64,000 nucleotides of DNA. It comes from Trichoplax adhaerens (Eukaryota > Placozoa > Uniplacotomia > Trichoplacea > Trichoplacidae). Below the pieces are notes generated by a model that did no database searches, was not told where the DNA came from, and was given only the letters and a program-made list of their open reading frames with translations. The stretch lies in assembly GCF_000150275.1 (NCBI RefSeq), contig NW_002060945.1:9321650-9385649 (forward strand), written 5' to 3'. Positions 38,001 to 47,850 of this stretch are shown here, piece by piece. The translations under genes and the position numbers were made by a program. Position 1 is the first letter of the stretch. The number at the start of each line of letters is the position of its first letter.

Positions 38001-40694
38001 TCCTTCCAATTACTAATTTAATAATTGGCTAAGCTAGAGCACGTAAACTTTATTCTTATCCTATAATATGTTTCTAATGAATAACTTAATTTCCTATATT
38101 TTATCATTAGATATTTTACAAGTAATAATAGTAAATAATCCATCATTGACTGCAATGATCTTTAGCGAGTAAAAACAAATTTATTGTTCTTAACTGTAAC
38201 TACATTTAATGTCATGTTGCATTATGATGCAACGCAAGAAGAGCTTGAATACGTCGAGAAATGGGGATTAGTCATTAGATTAAGGTAAGAAAATTAGCAA
38301 AGACTAAACTTCATAAAATTTTCTTGCTGTCTTGACAACAATCTATCTCCAATGGAATTGATTACATGAAAGGAATTATCTTTTATAATATAAATCTCTA
38401 AAAATACACTGTACTAGTATCTCAAGAGAATGCCACTGTTGCTTGTTAGATTAGTGTTATAAATTCTTTGATGCTCAAGATTTAAGTATATTATTAAGTC
38501 TATCAAGTTATAAAAGTTAATATACTATTCCAACTAGGACTATCAATACCTTGATGCAATGGATGGAAAGATGTTGGTGGGATTTTCAGGGAAACGAGTC
38601 TATGGTTAGTAATAAATCTACATCTGATCCTATTAAATATTTTCCTGTGTAAGAATACAGATCTTAAGATGCATACTAAGCTTAATTTAAAAAGTGTCAT
38701 AATTTAAAGAATTTAGAGGATTTATAATAATTCTAATTATTTAAAATCCATGCTTATATAAATTTAAACATATTACAGTTAAAGCATGTAGATGACTTCG
38801 TTGAAACTTTACTGGTTTCTGATGCTGCGTTTCACAATGCTGCCAAAGGTATTGCCGATTTAAAGAGTAAAAAGCTCGCAAGCGGTAATAATTCAGAAAA
38901 TTCATCTGCAACCTGGTATGGCCCATCAACACAATCGAAATTAACCAATATAAAAGATATTAAAAAAATATGTATAATGCAAGTACCTGCGCAGCAAATT
39001 GCAGAACAGGTTATTAGAATTCTATTCTTCAATTTTCTGTTGATAAAGAAATAGTTACACTTAACTCAAAATAGGACCTGTAAAATTTTCCTTTCGTTTT
39101 ATAGGTATATATTAGTTTAATTATGCGTATACTTCTAGTAACGAGGTACATCGTAAAATACTCTCAGTTTCTTAACTTACTCATTTGTTTACTCTGGCTA
39201 GCTAACTCTGATAGATTTGGAAATATTAAGATCAATCGGCCCAAATGAAGTCTTATGTCATCTATGGGGATCGAAATCAGGTAAAATATTTTATTTCTTT
39301 TTAATCTATTCAATTAGCATTCATAATGTATCATTAATTGGAATGCTAATATTATAAGCACAGTTCTACGAAATGGTAGTAGTGTATAGCAATTTCATGA
39401 ATTATTTAAAGGTCTATGGATTAACCGGTTAATATATAATATTTAGTATGTAGAGATGATAAAGACAAGGCTGAAATTGCTGGCAATTTGAATGCCTATA
39501 TCAAGCGATGGAATACAGTTTGTTATTGGGTCGGAACTGAAATTTGTCGCACTTTAGATTGTCGAGGACGTGCTCAGGCTATGGAGAAATTTATTGAAAT
39601 AGCAAAGGTAACGATAACTTTATTGCTTCGTGGCTCATTAAAACTATCAAAAAATTTTTACTAAATAATGTTAAAAATTGTTTCCGATATATTAGCATTG
39701 TAAAATAATTCGCAACTACAGTACAATGGCTAGTATAGTTGGAGGTCTTAACATCCATCCGATAAGATCATTAAAGAAATCCTGGGAGGTTAGCTTATTA
39801 TTATACGTAATATTCCTTTTCCTAATTTTTCATTTATATGTATATATATATTTATACATTTATAAAAGAATTCGAAATAATGTTCCATGCATGATATCTA
39901 CATCTTGTCATTTGCACTATGAATATAGTTCAATTTTTGATATTATTCTGTAATTTACGCCAATCTTAGCAACTTATTGCTCTGCTATTGTAATTTTACT
40001 TACGCATCTTATGATTGATTTATGTTTTTTGTAGTGTGTCGGCCATAAGTATGTTAAATTATTGAATGAAATGGAAGATTTTATGAAGCCTGATCGAAAT
40101 TATATCAGTTATCGTAAAGTCTTGGCTGATATCCCAACCAGCTGTCCATGCATTCCATTTTTTGGTAATGCAAACAGCTAGAATTTATATTCAATTAATT
40201 ACTTAGCTTGCATTTATTTAGGATACTATTATAATCTCGTTATATTTATAACTGATTTAAGATTCATCCTTATTGCTTTAATAGGTGTTTTCATCCAAGA
40301 TCTAACTTTTCTTAATGACGGCAACCCTAAAGTTTTAGCTAATGGATTGTATAACTTTACCAAGATTAGAGATATCAGTAATAAGGTTAGCCTAATCAAA
40401 AATGGGTATATTTTGATATATAACTGGAAACTATCTACTAACCGAACATTAGCCTTTTTAGATATCATTCTTAATTCTATTACTGTTATGGTGCTTTACT
40501 ATGCACCTAGTATTATGTTTCTAATTTTAGAAACGTCTCGGCCATTTATCATCTCAGACTATGATATTAACAATACGCATTTATCTATTATTTTTTTATA
40601 AAATATTTAGATTAACGAACTAGAGCGTTATCAACGTTCTGCTTATCGAATATCGCCGAATCCTAAGATATTTTTTGGATTAAAAAATTTGTAA
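19665..40694 (+). CDS. PX-REM-CDC25 Ras-family guanine nucleotide exchange factor, 20 coding exons
   Basis: Reconstructed exons: 19665-20073, 23293-24909, 26604-26761, 32559-32643, 33140-33204, 34063-34156, 34321-34379, 35234-35309, 36968-37069, 37342-37446, 37623-37704, 38204-38284, 38538-38604, 38779-39009, 39202-39280, 39447-39607, 39696-39788, 40035-40164, 40285-40385, 40611-40694. Phases join without a frame break (3879 nt, 1292 aa). Domains: helical N-terminus (about 1-200, not recognised), disordered acidic/Ser-rich region (about 200-690), PX (about 700-809), linker, REM (about 889-1000), CDC25 (about 1035-1292). Family knowledge: CDC25 domains eject GDP from Ras/Rap/Ral-type GTPases, REM stabilises the catalytic helical hairpin, and PX binds phosphoinositides. 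Inference: membrane-recruited activator of a small GTPase; the substrate cannot be told. The stop codon lies 55 bases before an assembly gap, so the 3' end beyond it is not visible. Confidence 0.85.
21370..22060. repeat. Two-copy tandem duplication, ~351 bp unit, in RasGEF intron 1
   Basis: The first copy begins near 21370 (CTGAATAAATTCAGCAGAAT) and the second near 21721 (CGAATAAGTCTAACGGAGCT). They share, in order, CCTATTACAGA-ATTGATATAGGA, AGAATATTCTAATAAAA-like, GATTAAATCTA, GTTAAGGGTTGAT, ACAAAGTTAAGGATTAA-GATCGTT and TTAAAAGGTTAAATTTTGTG. Differences are scattered substitutions and short indels. Confidence 0.85.
22879..23268. repeat. Three-copy tandem repeat (~140-158 bp) abutting exon 2
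   Basis: Copies start at 22879, 23037 and about 23178 with AATGAATAGCATGATACTAT-like sequence. Each contains GTATCGATCTATGCACAAAG-AGTAG and GGCAAATAAGTGCATACTCA-CGCAGC. The last copy stops about 25 bases before the exon 2 acceptor, so the array lies where the branch point and pyrimidine tract upstream region should be. Confidence 0.85.
23293..24909 (+). CDS. RasGEF gene exon 2: helical end and long disordered region
   Basis: A 1617-nt exon after TTCTATTTAG, ending CAAG|GTAGAA. The first 55 or so residues (GIIDEIYHHEIAGKTISLAA onward) look helical and continue the exon 1 domain. From about residue 200 the sequence is Ser/Asp/Asn/Gln-rich with many prolines, typical of disordered regulatory linkers. 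A strongly charged Glu/Lys stretch (KEEEKEEEKSQGKEGKK) lies near the end, followed by a short predicted helix (KLIASISQIQENLQVLK). The frame is open upstream of the first in-exon start, which supports splicing from exon 1. No domain is recognised in the linker. Confidence 0.85.
25545..25960. repeat. Diverged tandem repeat, three copies of ~165 bp, in RasGEF intron 2
   Basis: Copies are marked by AGTTTAGCAATTTTGATTAA-like sequence near 25550, 25708 and 25884. Each is followed by CAACAGCTTC-like and TTTAACCAGGGTAGTAAATGA-like segments. A possible fourth, worn copy lies near 26455. The rest of the intron (24910-26603) shows nothing else. Confidence 0.6.
26604..26761 (+). CDS. RasGEF gene exon 3: start of PX domain
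   Basis: Acceptor GAAATTTTTAG, donor GGG|GTAAGT, phase 1 in and phase 0 out. Exon 2 ends in G and joins to give an Asp codon. The product ends HRFIVYEIKVTTILPG, which matches the first two beta strands of PX domains (the pattern of hydrophobic-Tyr-x-Ile-x-Val). The next part of the PX fold is in exon 4, nearly 6 kb away. Confidence 0.8.
26762..32558 (+). other. RasGEF intron 3 (5.8 kb), splits the PX domain
   Basis: The longest intron in the window, GTAAGT to CAATCTAG. It holds many short open frames but none with recognisable domains. Stretches near 30450-31000 share vague AT-rich phrases (CCTCTATATAATTTG-like) that may be an eroded repeat. I see no RNA gene or element inside. Confidence 0.6.
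32559..34156 (+). CDS. RasGEF gene exons 4-6: PX domain core and C-terminal helices
   Basis: Exons are 32559-32643, 33140-33204 and 34063-34156. Exon 4 encodes IIRKFKQICKLYDKLSKI, fitting the PX signature R[RK][YF]xx[FIL]xxLxxxL; the first Arg is the usual phosphoinositide-contacting position. Exon 5 gives GPLPSKPIKRFFSKD, standing where the PX proline-rich loop lies. Exon 6 gives VEGILKFVTSNPKL and CVVEFL, matching the last two PX helices. Phases 0/1, 1/0 and 0/1 connect cleanly with exons 3 and 7. The second signature Arg is Lys and the aromatic after xx is Ile, so lipid specificity cannot be assumed. Confidence 0.8.
34321..37069 (+). CDS. RasGEF gene exons 7-9: linker between PX and REM
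   Basis: Exons are 34321-34379 (SYDEANLEHRASSAVDLYN), 35234-35309 (ITHANQKALLNVAASVNMR, then Ser/Pro-rich) and 36968-37069 (ends ENQDVVFKE). They are short, have conserved-looking phases and are flanked by ATTAG/GTAAGC, GATTAG/GTAAGT and TATAG/GTAAAT. The linker is Ser/Thr/Ala-rich with basic patches and shows no recognised domain. The 1.66 kb intron before exon 9 (35310-36967) shows nothing else. Confidence 0.7.
37342..38604 (+). CDS. RasGEF gene exons 10-13: REM (RasGEF N-terminal) domain
   Basis: Exons are 37342-37446, 37623-37704, 38204-38284 and 38538-38604. Exon 10 has YIVAAGTIEKLVEQLT and exon 11 has VKAFLLGYRHFAKPEAVLQM, which closely follow the REM pattern (xAGTxEKLVExLT ... YVxAFLLTYRxFxxPxxLLxxL). 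Exon 12 has TQEELEYVEKWGLVIRLR and exon 13 has INTLMQWMERCWWDF, matching the (V/I)RLRVxNxLxxWVxxxxxDF part. Exons 11 and 12 must be joined across an AT-AC intron, described separately. In RasGEFs this domain packs on the CDC25 helical hairpin and keeps it active. Confidence 0.85.
37705..38203 (+). other. AT-AC intron with U12-type splice signals (499 bp)
   Basis: Exon 11 ends TCTCG and the next bases are ATATCTTTAA, one change from the U12 AT-AC 5' consensus ATATCCTTT within its first eight bases. No usable GT donor lies before the in-frame stop at 37711. At the other end TTCTTAAC (38187-38194) resembles the U12 branch consensus TTCCTTAAC, and the intron ends in TAC 10 bases after the branch adenosine. 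Joining gives CG|A (Arg) and restores the REM reading frame as LLSRFNVMLHYDATQEELEY. Confidence 0.85.
38779..40694 (+). CDS. RasGEF gene exons 14-20: CDC25 catalytic domain
   Basis: Exons are 38779-39009, 39202-39280, 39447-39607, 39696-39788, 40035-40164, 40285-40385 and 40611-40694. Landmarks are AQQIAEQ-LTLIDLEILRSI (start of CDC25), AYIKRWNTVCYWVGTEI, AMEKFIEIAKHCKIIRNYS, VGGLNIHPIRSLKKSWE, CPCIPFFGVFIQDLTFL with DGNP, and NGLYNFTKIRDI with ELERYQRSAYRI. These correspond in order to the helices, the catalytic hairpin region and the final helix of the CDC25 fold. An insert rich in Asn/Ser lies between the end of REM and the catalytic core (in exon 14). The protein ends soon after the domain with no CAAX-like or other extra tail. 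Substrate GTPase is not deducible. Confidence 0.9.
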
Positions 40695-40749
40695 ATACTA
40701 TTTAAGTAATAATGTGTAATTAGGGAATATCTATTTCTTCCAAAATACA

Positions 40750-40799
40750 NNNNNNNNNNNNNNNNNNNNNNNNNNNNNNNNNNNNNNNNNNNNNNNNNN
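40750..40799. other. Assembly gap, 50 N
   Basis: Fifty consecutive Ns. The round length suggests a placeholder of unknown true size. It begins 55 bases after the RasGEF stop codon, so the 3' UTR and polyadenylation site of that gene are not resolved here. Confidence 1.
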
Positions 40800-42208
40800 A
40801 GTATAATGTCTAATATGGACTATAGAATCAGCACCGGTGAAAGATTTATTTACTATAAAGTAACCTTTGAATTTAACAATATCATTTGTATTGTTTAAGG
40901 GTATTTATCGTTACACCGTTAGTAACTGAGATTTGATATCAGATTTCGTATAATAGTTAGTTGATATAAAACGATTTCATCATTTTTAAATAAACAGCTG
41001 TTATTTACTAACTTTGATAGGGTAACGGGTGATTAAGCGTAACCCTTGACTTTAATATTGATTTTATAGTATTAAACATGTAATTCGTGTAGATGTAACT
41101 TAATTAACGCAGTAATATAAGTTCACATCAGAAATAAAATAAAGAGTATTATGCTAGACTATTCTTGTGATTTCTTGAATGCGAGAGTTAATAAGAGAAA
41201 TTGAGCTACAGCTGGTTGATAATTAATCGAGACAGTTTATGTTGTGGTATGATAGTCAGGACGCGATAAGCATGGAATATTTTACCATCAGTAGAAGGGA
41301 AACGAACGATATCGTCGATCTTGTGCATGGAACATTAGTACACTTTTACGAAAAGACTTTAAATATTATCATCAATCTTGTAACATAAATTGAGAAATCG
41401 AGGTCATTCTATGCACGTACAATTAACCAATCTATTGGCTTCAGTGTTGAATAAGGTATAACTAGCCACGACAGCATGATGTGATCTAAGTTAGGAATTA
41501 TTAACATCAATCTTCTAAGGTAACATATACCGTATCAGATCATTGTGATTCATTTTGTTGCATTAGCTTTTACATTATGTCTGCAATATTGCATTAAAAT
41601 TCCGTATGTGAGTAACTCATTCAAATAGTATAAAGGTGCAGTGCTCCAGATGAATGAAATACCGTGATGTCATCAGTTCTACGACATAAATCGTAACATG
41701 GACGGATGAACTTGGTCAGTCTATCGAATATATTTCTACTTGAAATGATTTACATTCTTACCATCACTTGATCCTTCTAGAAGCATGAATTAACTAGCTA
41801 TATATAATTATGCTGTTGATCAATATGTTGATTTTTTATTAAGTTTGAAATCTAGTGGTTTACGATTAATATCAGCTCGCGTCTATTTACAGTATGTGTG
41901 TTTGCATAACATTAACGTATTTTATCGACGCAATCTCTTTTATCAACTTGTGCTATAATTCATTTCGCCGATTCAAGTTAAAAAAACATACCTGTCTTTT
42001 AGACAATCTTTTAATAAGCTCAAATATTGTAATAGCTATCAGAGTATGACATCAGAGGGCTCAAGATGCCTGTGGGCTACTCCAGTCCCAGCTCCGATGT
42101 CTATCAGTATTCTTTCTAGTCTATTTATAAAATTAATTGACTTAAGTAGTTATGCTGTTCAGAATTATTTTATTCCATCTTATTTTGGTGTTTCAAGTTT
42201 GATTTACC
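40800..42208. other. Intergenic, no gene seen
   Basis: No open frame with family resemblance. The only open frame of note (42046-42228, 60 codons) runs into the tandem array and has no domain. Confidence 0.4.
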
Positions 42209-42720
42209 GGATAGGATACCAGAAGTGAATTGCCCATGTCTGTTTCAAGCATTCCATTATGAATAGCATGTAAGTGCTTAAAACGATGGGAAAAGTTAAT
42301 ATGGAATGATTGTAATAGAAAATGCTTTCATCCTATCCTGCTTTGATGACTTTACGTTGGATATGCAGGATAGGATACCGGAAGAGAGTTGCCTGCGTTT
42401 TATTTAAGCATTTCACTATGAATAGTATGTAGATATTTAAAACGATAAAGTAATTATGTCTAATTCGAGATAGAAGCCTATTCATGGGAAATGTTAATAT
42501 GGAGTGGTTGTAATGGAAAATGCTTTCATTCTATCCTACTTTAATGACTTTATGTTGGATTTGTAGGATAGGATACCGGAAGTGAGTTGCCTATGTCTAT
42601 ATCAAGGATTCCACTATGAGTAGCATGCAGACGTTTAAGACGATGGAGTAATTATGTCTAAACTGGGATACGAGTCTATTCATGGAAAAGTTAATATGCG
42701 ATGATTGTCAATAGAAAATG
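42209..42720. repeat. Tandem repeat, three copies of 159-197 bp
   Basis: Each copy begins AGGATAGGATACCGGAAG-GAGTTGCC (42209, 42368, 42565) and continues with CATTCCACTATGAATAGCAT, AAACGATGG, GTTAATATGGAATGATTGTA and AAAATGCTTTCATCCTATCC. The second and third carry an extra block of about 38 bp (TAATTATGTCTAA to TATTCATGG) missing in the first. Similarity is high. Confidence 0.92.
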
Positions 42721-44865
42721 GCCGTCAACTACATTGGTCCACTTGTTTAATTTTTGATGACGTGTTTATGGATATACACGTATTATGGTCTATCTTGGCT
42801 ATGTTTACTTGATTTAAAACGAATTGGAAAAATACAACTATCGACAGGTTGCATTACACTGCCGTACATTGTTAAACTATCCTTGAAGTCTATGTCAACA
42901 ATTCTTGCTTACAGCTACTAAGTTCAATTTTATTTGCTTTTAGACCACCAATGACAATAGTCCATCCCCACCCTTATCCAATTATCCGATTATTTTTTTA
43001 TTATCGAATAGATATAATTCCGTATTTGAATTCTAAAATAACGTAACCCTAGCCATATTCTATTATTCAACATTTGATTAGTTTCATGTAATTAAGCTTT
43101 TAACATGCTCTCTAATGGCCTTTTTATTGTCATTTGCATTGATGCAAAGCTGAACGCTAACAACCTATTACTCGATAGTTACGATATCGATCAATCGCAC
43201 CTGAAATTGGTTAGCTGGTGTCCTTAGAGAGTACCGCTAGCTACTGTATCATTAAATCTGTCATATTGTGTCATGAAATATTCCAGTCATAGTCATACGT
43301 TTACTTTTGATGAGGTTTTTTATCCGTTCGTAGAACGGGTATAAACTGCTAGTTAAAATTATTTTGCCAGTGTGTGTGTGACTGTACTGTAGTTCAGTTC
43401 GAAGATTTAGGCGCCTATTTTTACAACCTATTTTGCATTTTAGCCTTACTTGAATGAATTTCTACGTTATACACTTTGATGTAGGGATCAGTCGGAGGAT
43501 GAAGGCAACAACTTGATGCAGCTGTAGTGATGCACCTATATTTGATTATAATGATGGCTATATTTGATTGTGTTAATAGCTATATTCGATATAGTTAGAT
43601 TACTTTAAATAGATACTATCCTGAAGCTAATATTAGATGATTGCTAACTACTATATTAGAAATTGTTGATGACTGATAGTAGCCAGTTGACCAATTATGG
43701 TACAACATTGATATAGCTAGAAACGCTGTAGTTGTTAAGATGCCCTTCGGAGAAAGGGGCTAGACGTTAATAGAATAGAAGAGTAGTGGCATACTAAGTA
43801 GGATGATTTAGATTGTCGAAGATAATGATGTACTGTTTGAGAAAAGTAGTTTGTTTTGATGACTCATATCTGATTGTAGATTAATCAAGTGTCATAAATG
43901 GATTTAACGAAGTGTATATATACTGTACTGTATAAGAACTACAGAGATGAGCTCAAGGGAGAAGAGACTTCACTTCTTCGATTCTTGTAGTGATTAATTA
44001 TTGCTCCACTATTCCTAAAAACCTTGTAATAAAACCTTTTAGAAAATACTATTTGACTAAGATAGTTATTGTGAGACACTTTTATTACAGCAGCACTTAG
44101 AGGTAGGGCATGTAAAATGATACAAGAGTATCAAAAGATGGATAGAAAATGTTGGTAACAGCTGTACAAACAGCTTACAAGCTAATGAAATGAGGTAATC
44201 CATGACTGTCTTCTAATCTGTAACATCTGTAACGCTACGATTGAAATAGAATGCATTCTTGAGCGTAACAGAGCCAATTGAATAATCAGATTATTATTTA
44301 CCGAACCTTTATCAGGTCTACATATTACATCATGACGGCCTTAAGGCTGAAAAGTATACAGGTATAGCAAAATTCCTCCTAATATTATCAGTCATCATCA
44401 ATAAGGTAGTCGTCATCCTTGCTCTTTACTTTCCCTCCTTCATTATCGAGAATGTGCATTTAGTCATGATTGACTGTTGAATGATACTTGATAGGAGATT
44501 TTGTATCATGTTGGGGACAATGATTAATTATTTTATTTTGATGACGGCCATCTGATATTTTCTAGACAGAAGATAGTTTCTACACCTGCCAGGGATTGCT
44601 GCACTCAGGGTAGCAGTAACCGTATTCTGGCACAGCTGAGTATCGATCCTAATGTTCGGCAATGCTTCCATATACAAACGGATATTCCAATTTCTCGTCT
44701 GTAGCCCAGTTCAGTTCTGTGAGAGGCTAATCTTTTACTGCAAGTTGGAATTTAAAAATTTCGAATTGAATTCTGGGTGGCATTGTTCAATTTGCACACC
44801 TGCTGGTCAGGTAGTCATTATTTTTTGATCTCTATGCGATAGCCTCTTTATCACTTGGTTACTGT
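42721..44865. other. Intergenic, no gene seen
   Basis: No gene found. A short, worn internal repeat around 43540-43690 (CTATATTTGATTGTGTTAAT-like, three times) and many ACTGTA/TACAGT words are present. Confidence 0.4.
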
Positions 44866-45500
44866 ACATGACAGTCCATGAAAGCAGCATCGATGGGATC
44901 TTGGTGAAGATTGGCGTTTATCAACTTTGTAATGTAATGCTCCTTTTAGATAGTGTACATAACTTGACTAGCAGCATCAGTAGGATATTGGCGACGGTTA
45001 GCGTTTATGAATTATGCACGTTGCAGATAGTATAATGCGAAGCAAAGTGTATCTATGTAGCATCGCTAGACTACAGTACATGGTAACAAAATCAATATAT
45101 GATGTTGGCGAATATCAACATGCAATGTACGATAGTGACTCATTTCTGATAGTATACAGTACTTGACCATAAAAAAGTAAAATCGCAAGTACGAAGTTGG
45201 CGATGATTGGTGTCTATGAACGAAGCAATATAGTAGATATTGCAGAGACTGATTTCAGGTGTTCTACTATGAGGTTAACTCTATCTCTGCATCGTTTAAC
45301 TTATGGTAAGCAAAATCAGAAGATCAACCATGCAATATAAAGTAGTATATAGTATAGAATGTATACTGAAAAGACTGATTTAGGGTCGTTGACTACGAAG
45401 AAGTAAGATCAGTACGGCGACAGTTGGCATTCAGGAAATAGGCAATCGAAAGTAGTAGAGCATGGACTACCGCGGCTAATTTCAGATAGTATATTATCCT
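44866..45500. repeat. Diverged tandem repeat, ~75-120 bp units
   Basis: The phrase GATATTGGCGACGGTTAGCGTTTATGAA and variants recur near 44914, 44990, 45105, 45202 and 45420. They are interleaved with GTACATGACAGT/GTACATAACTTGAC-like and TTTCAGATAGTATA-like segments and AAAATCAG-like links. Spacing is irregular, suggesting several rounds of unequal duplication and loss. Confidence 0.65.
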
Positions 45501-47221
45501 AGATCAAGGAGGCCGTTGTTGACAAGCTGATATTGTTGAAATGGTTACGTATTAGGGCGGAATCTATTAGTAATGTTATGGATTGCTAAAAGCTTACTAT
45601 TACAATGGGGTTGTCTACTTTTGTAATATAAAAGTATTGTAAAACAATGATTCTATGGCTGAAAGTATAGCGTGATGATGAGATGTACAAGATTGCTTGA
45701 GCACGATTTAAATAAATAAATAACTCGTAAATAATTAGTAAATAATACTGTACTTGTACTCTACAGTGCGCTTTCTTGACTCTTGACTAGGACTAGACTA
45801 ATTATAATAGTCTTTCCATATTATGTTCTATTGTATAATCATGCATGAACCTGTAAGTTACCTATCCCCCCCAGAAAAAAAAAAAAATAGGCTGTAGAGC
45901 TTGCAGGGATAATTTTATGGATGCCAATTTATCCTAGCGGTGTTATTTCTATACAGTATGTCATATATTGTAGTGACTCGAGTAGAATAACCGTAGATTG
46001 TCGCGATCATTCATGGCAAAGGATTAGGCATAATTGAATTGAAAGAATAAAAGTAGATTGAGTGATAATTAACAGTGTCATTAATCTAATTAATTTATTG
46101 ATGGTAAGGATATGTGGCTTGATTGAATTTGAACTTTAACAAATGACTTGAAAAGAATCACTGTAGGCATGAGCCCATCATTGGTCATTTTGGCTAGTAT
46201 TGGGCCGGTATTACTTGAAATGGTTACCCATTGATTACGAATTGAACTCAATTTGTTATCAAATACGAATTGTATTGAGCCCATATTTGAATACTGTATC
46301 GTTTTGAATTTTTCATGGCAAGGATTGGGTACGATTGAATTTGAATATACTGTTCATCAAGTGACATTTAATGAATTAATGTCGACTCTACAGTCTACAA
46401 CAGATCATTCCTTGCAAAGATTGAGTATGACTGTATTCAAAAAGAATCTATGTCGATTGCAGTGATGATTATGATCTATTTTCAACTTGCTGTACGATCA
46501 ATCAAGTGGTTCAAAAAAATAACCCGAAATCAATGCCAGTCAAGTTTCATTTTATAATATCAGCCCATATTAGTAAAATGACTTTGGATCGACATCCATA
46601 TACTGTACGACTCGCCTATACCTTACAGTGTAACTGTACATTGGCCCTGATCATTTTGCATCAATTACTTTGTACACTTGGTTTAAGCTGTCGTACTGAT
46701 CCAAATTATTTTTTGATGGGGATGATGCAAGACACAAATTTAATTTACTCCACGTGAGATTGGACGATTTCTAGATTTTTTTTGTAGATATGTCATTCCA
46801 TGTCTAATTGTATACAGTCTAAAATGTATCAGTAGGACAGCTGAAACGAAGTGTGCCAAGTAAAATAATTTATGCAACATGGTCAGGGCTAGGGTGTGCA
46901 ATGTGCATTAATGTGCATGGATATAAAATACCAATCTACTGTACTCTATTTTATCCATGGAATGCAGCGGAGTCGTATATTGATTTTTCTTCAAAGTAAC
47001 ATTTTACTTCGTCTACTATCCCCATATCGATCCATAGCAATGGAAGATTGTTCTTCCACTGTGAAAGGCCATGGACTAGCATAGGCCGTCCGTCGATGAA
47101 GACCCAATATCCAGCAGTTTTTGTATGGTTGTATGCATCAACTTGGTGTAGACGCTACTTCCTCCAATATTGACATAATCATGTTGTTTTACAGTAGGTT
47201 GAATGAGTTGCGGTAGGTCGG
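45501..47221. other. Intergenic, weak repeats, no gene seen
   Basis: A C7 run and an A13 run lie at 45866-45887. Between about 46014 and 46480 a phrase like ATGGCAAGGATTGGGTACGATTGAATTTGAA appears three times (46014, 46100, 46315) with shared ATACTGT/CATCAAGTGACA sequence, probably another eroded repeat. Two open frames at 46253-46465 and 46506-46757 overlap it and show no domain, start context or splice linkage I can support. Confidence 0.4.
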
Positions 47222-47850
47222 TCGACATGCAACACGAGAGATACTGTGGTGACAGCAGTTCTGGAACTCGACCGTACTACTGTACAACGACGCTACACTT
47301 GGACCATAGACTTGAGTGAGTTGCATGCATGGAATGACCGAGTGATCGTCTTTTACTAAGAATGCAACACGAGCGATACTGCGGTGACAGCAGTTCTGGA
47401 ACTCGGCCGTACTACAACTACACCTGTCGAAGGTTTGGTTTGGACTTGAGTGGGTTGCATGCATGGAAGGACCAAGTGATCGTCTTTTACTATGAATTCA
47501 AGGCGAGAGATACAGCGGTGACAGCAGTTCTTGGACTTGAGTGAGTTGCATGCATGGAATGACCAAGTGATCGTCTTTTACTGTGAATGCAACACGAGAG
47601 ATACTGCGGTGACAGGCTGTTATGTAGCTCAGGTGTAACTACAGTACAACGACGCTACACTTTGACCATGGCCTTGAGTGAGTTGCATGCATGGAATGAC
47701 CGAGTGATCGTCTTTTACTAAGAATGCAACACGAGCGATACTGCGGCGACAGCAGTTCTGGAACTCGACCGTACTGTACAGTGTACACTGTCCAGTACTA
47801 CAACGACGCCGCAGTTGGACCATGGACTTGAGTGAGTTAGGGCCATGCAG
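47222..47850. repeat. Minisatellite, five units of ~90-139 bp
   Basis: AATGCAACACGAGAGATACT and variants start units at about 47227, 47363, 47496, 47585 and 47724. Each unit continues with GCGGTGACAGCAGTTCTGGA, ACTCGACCGTACTAC, ACAACGACGCTACACTTGGA, CTTGAGTGAGTTGCATGCAT and GGAATGACCGAGTGATCGTC. Unit 3 is shorter by an internal deletion. Copies are very similar and more GC-rich than the surroundings. It lies about 0.9 kb upstream of the HECW start codon. Confidence 0.95.

Noticed and set aside
46253-46757. Two consecutive open frames (70 and 83 codons)
   Set aside because: They overlap an eroded repeat, show no family resemblance and cannot be joined by convincing splice sites.
47222-47850. 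CRISPR-like repeat array
   Set aside because: Whole units are repeated with no unique spacers, units are over 90 bp and unequal, and the host is eukaryotic.
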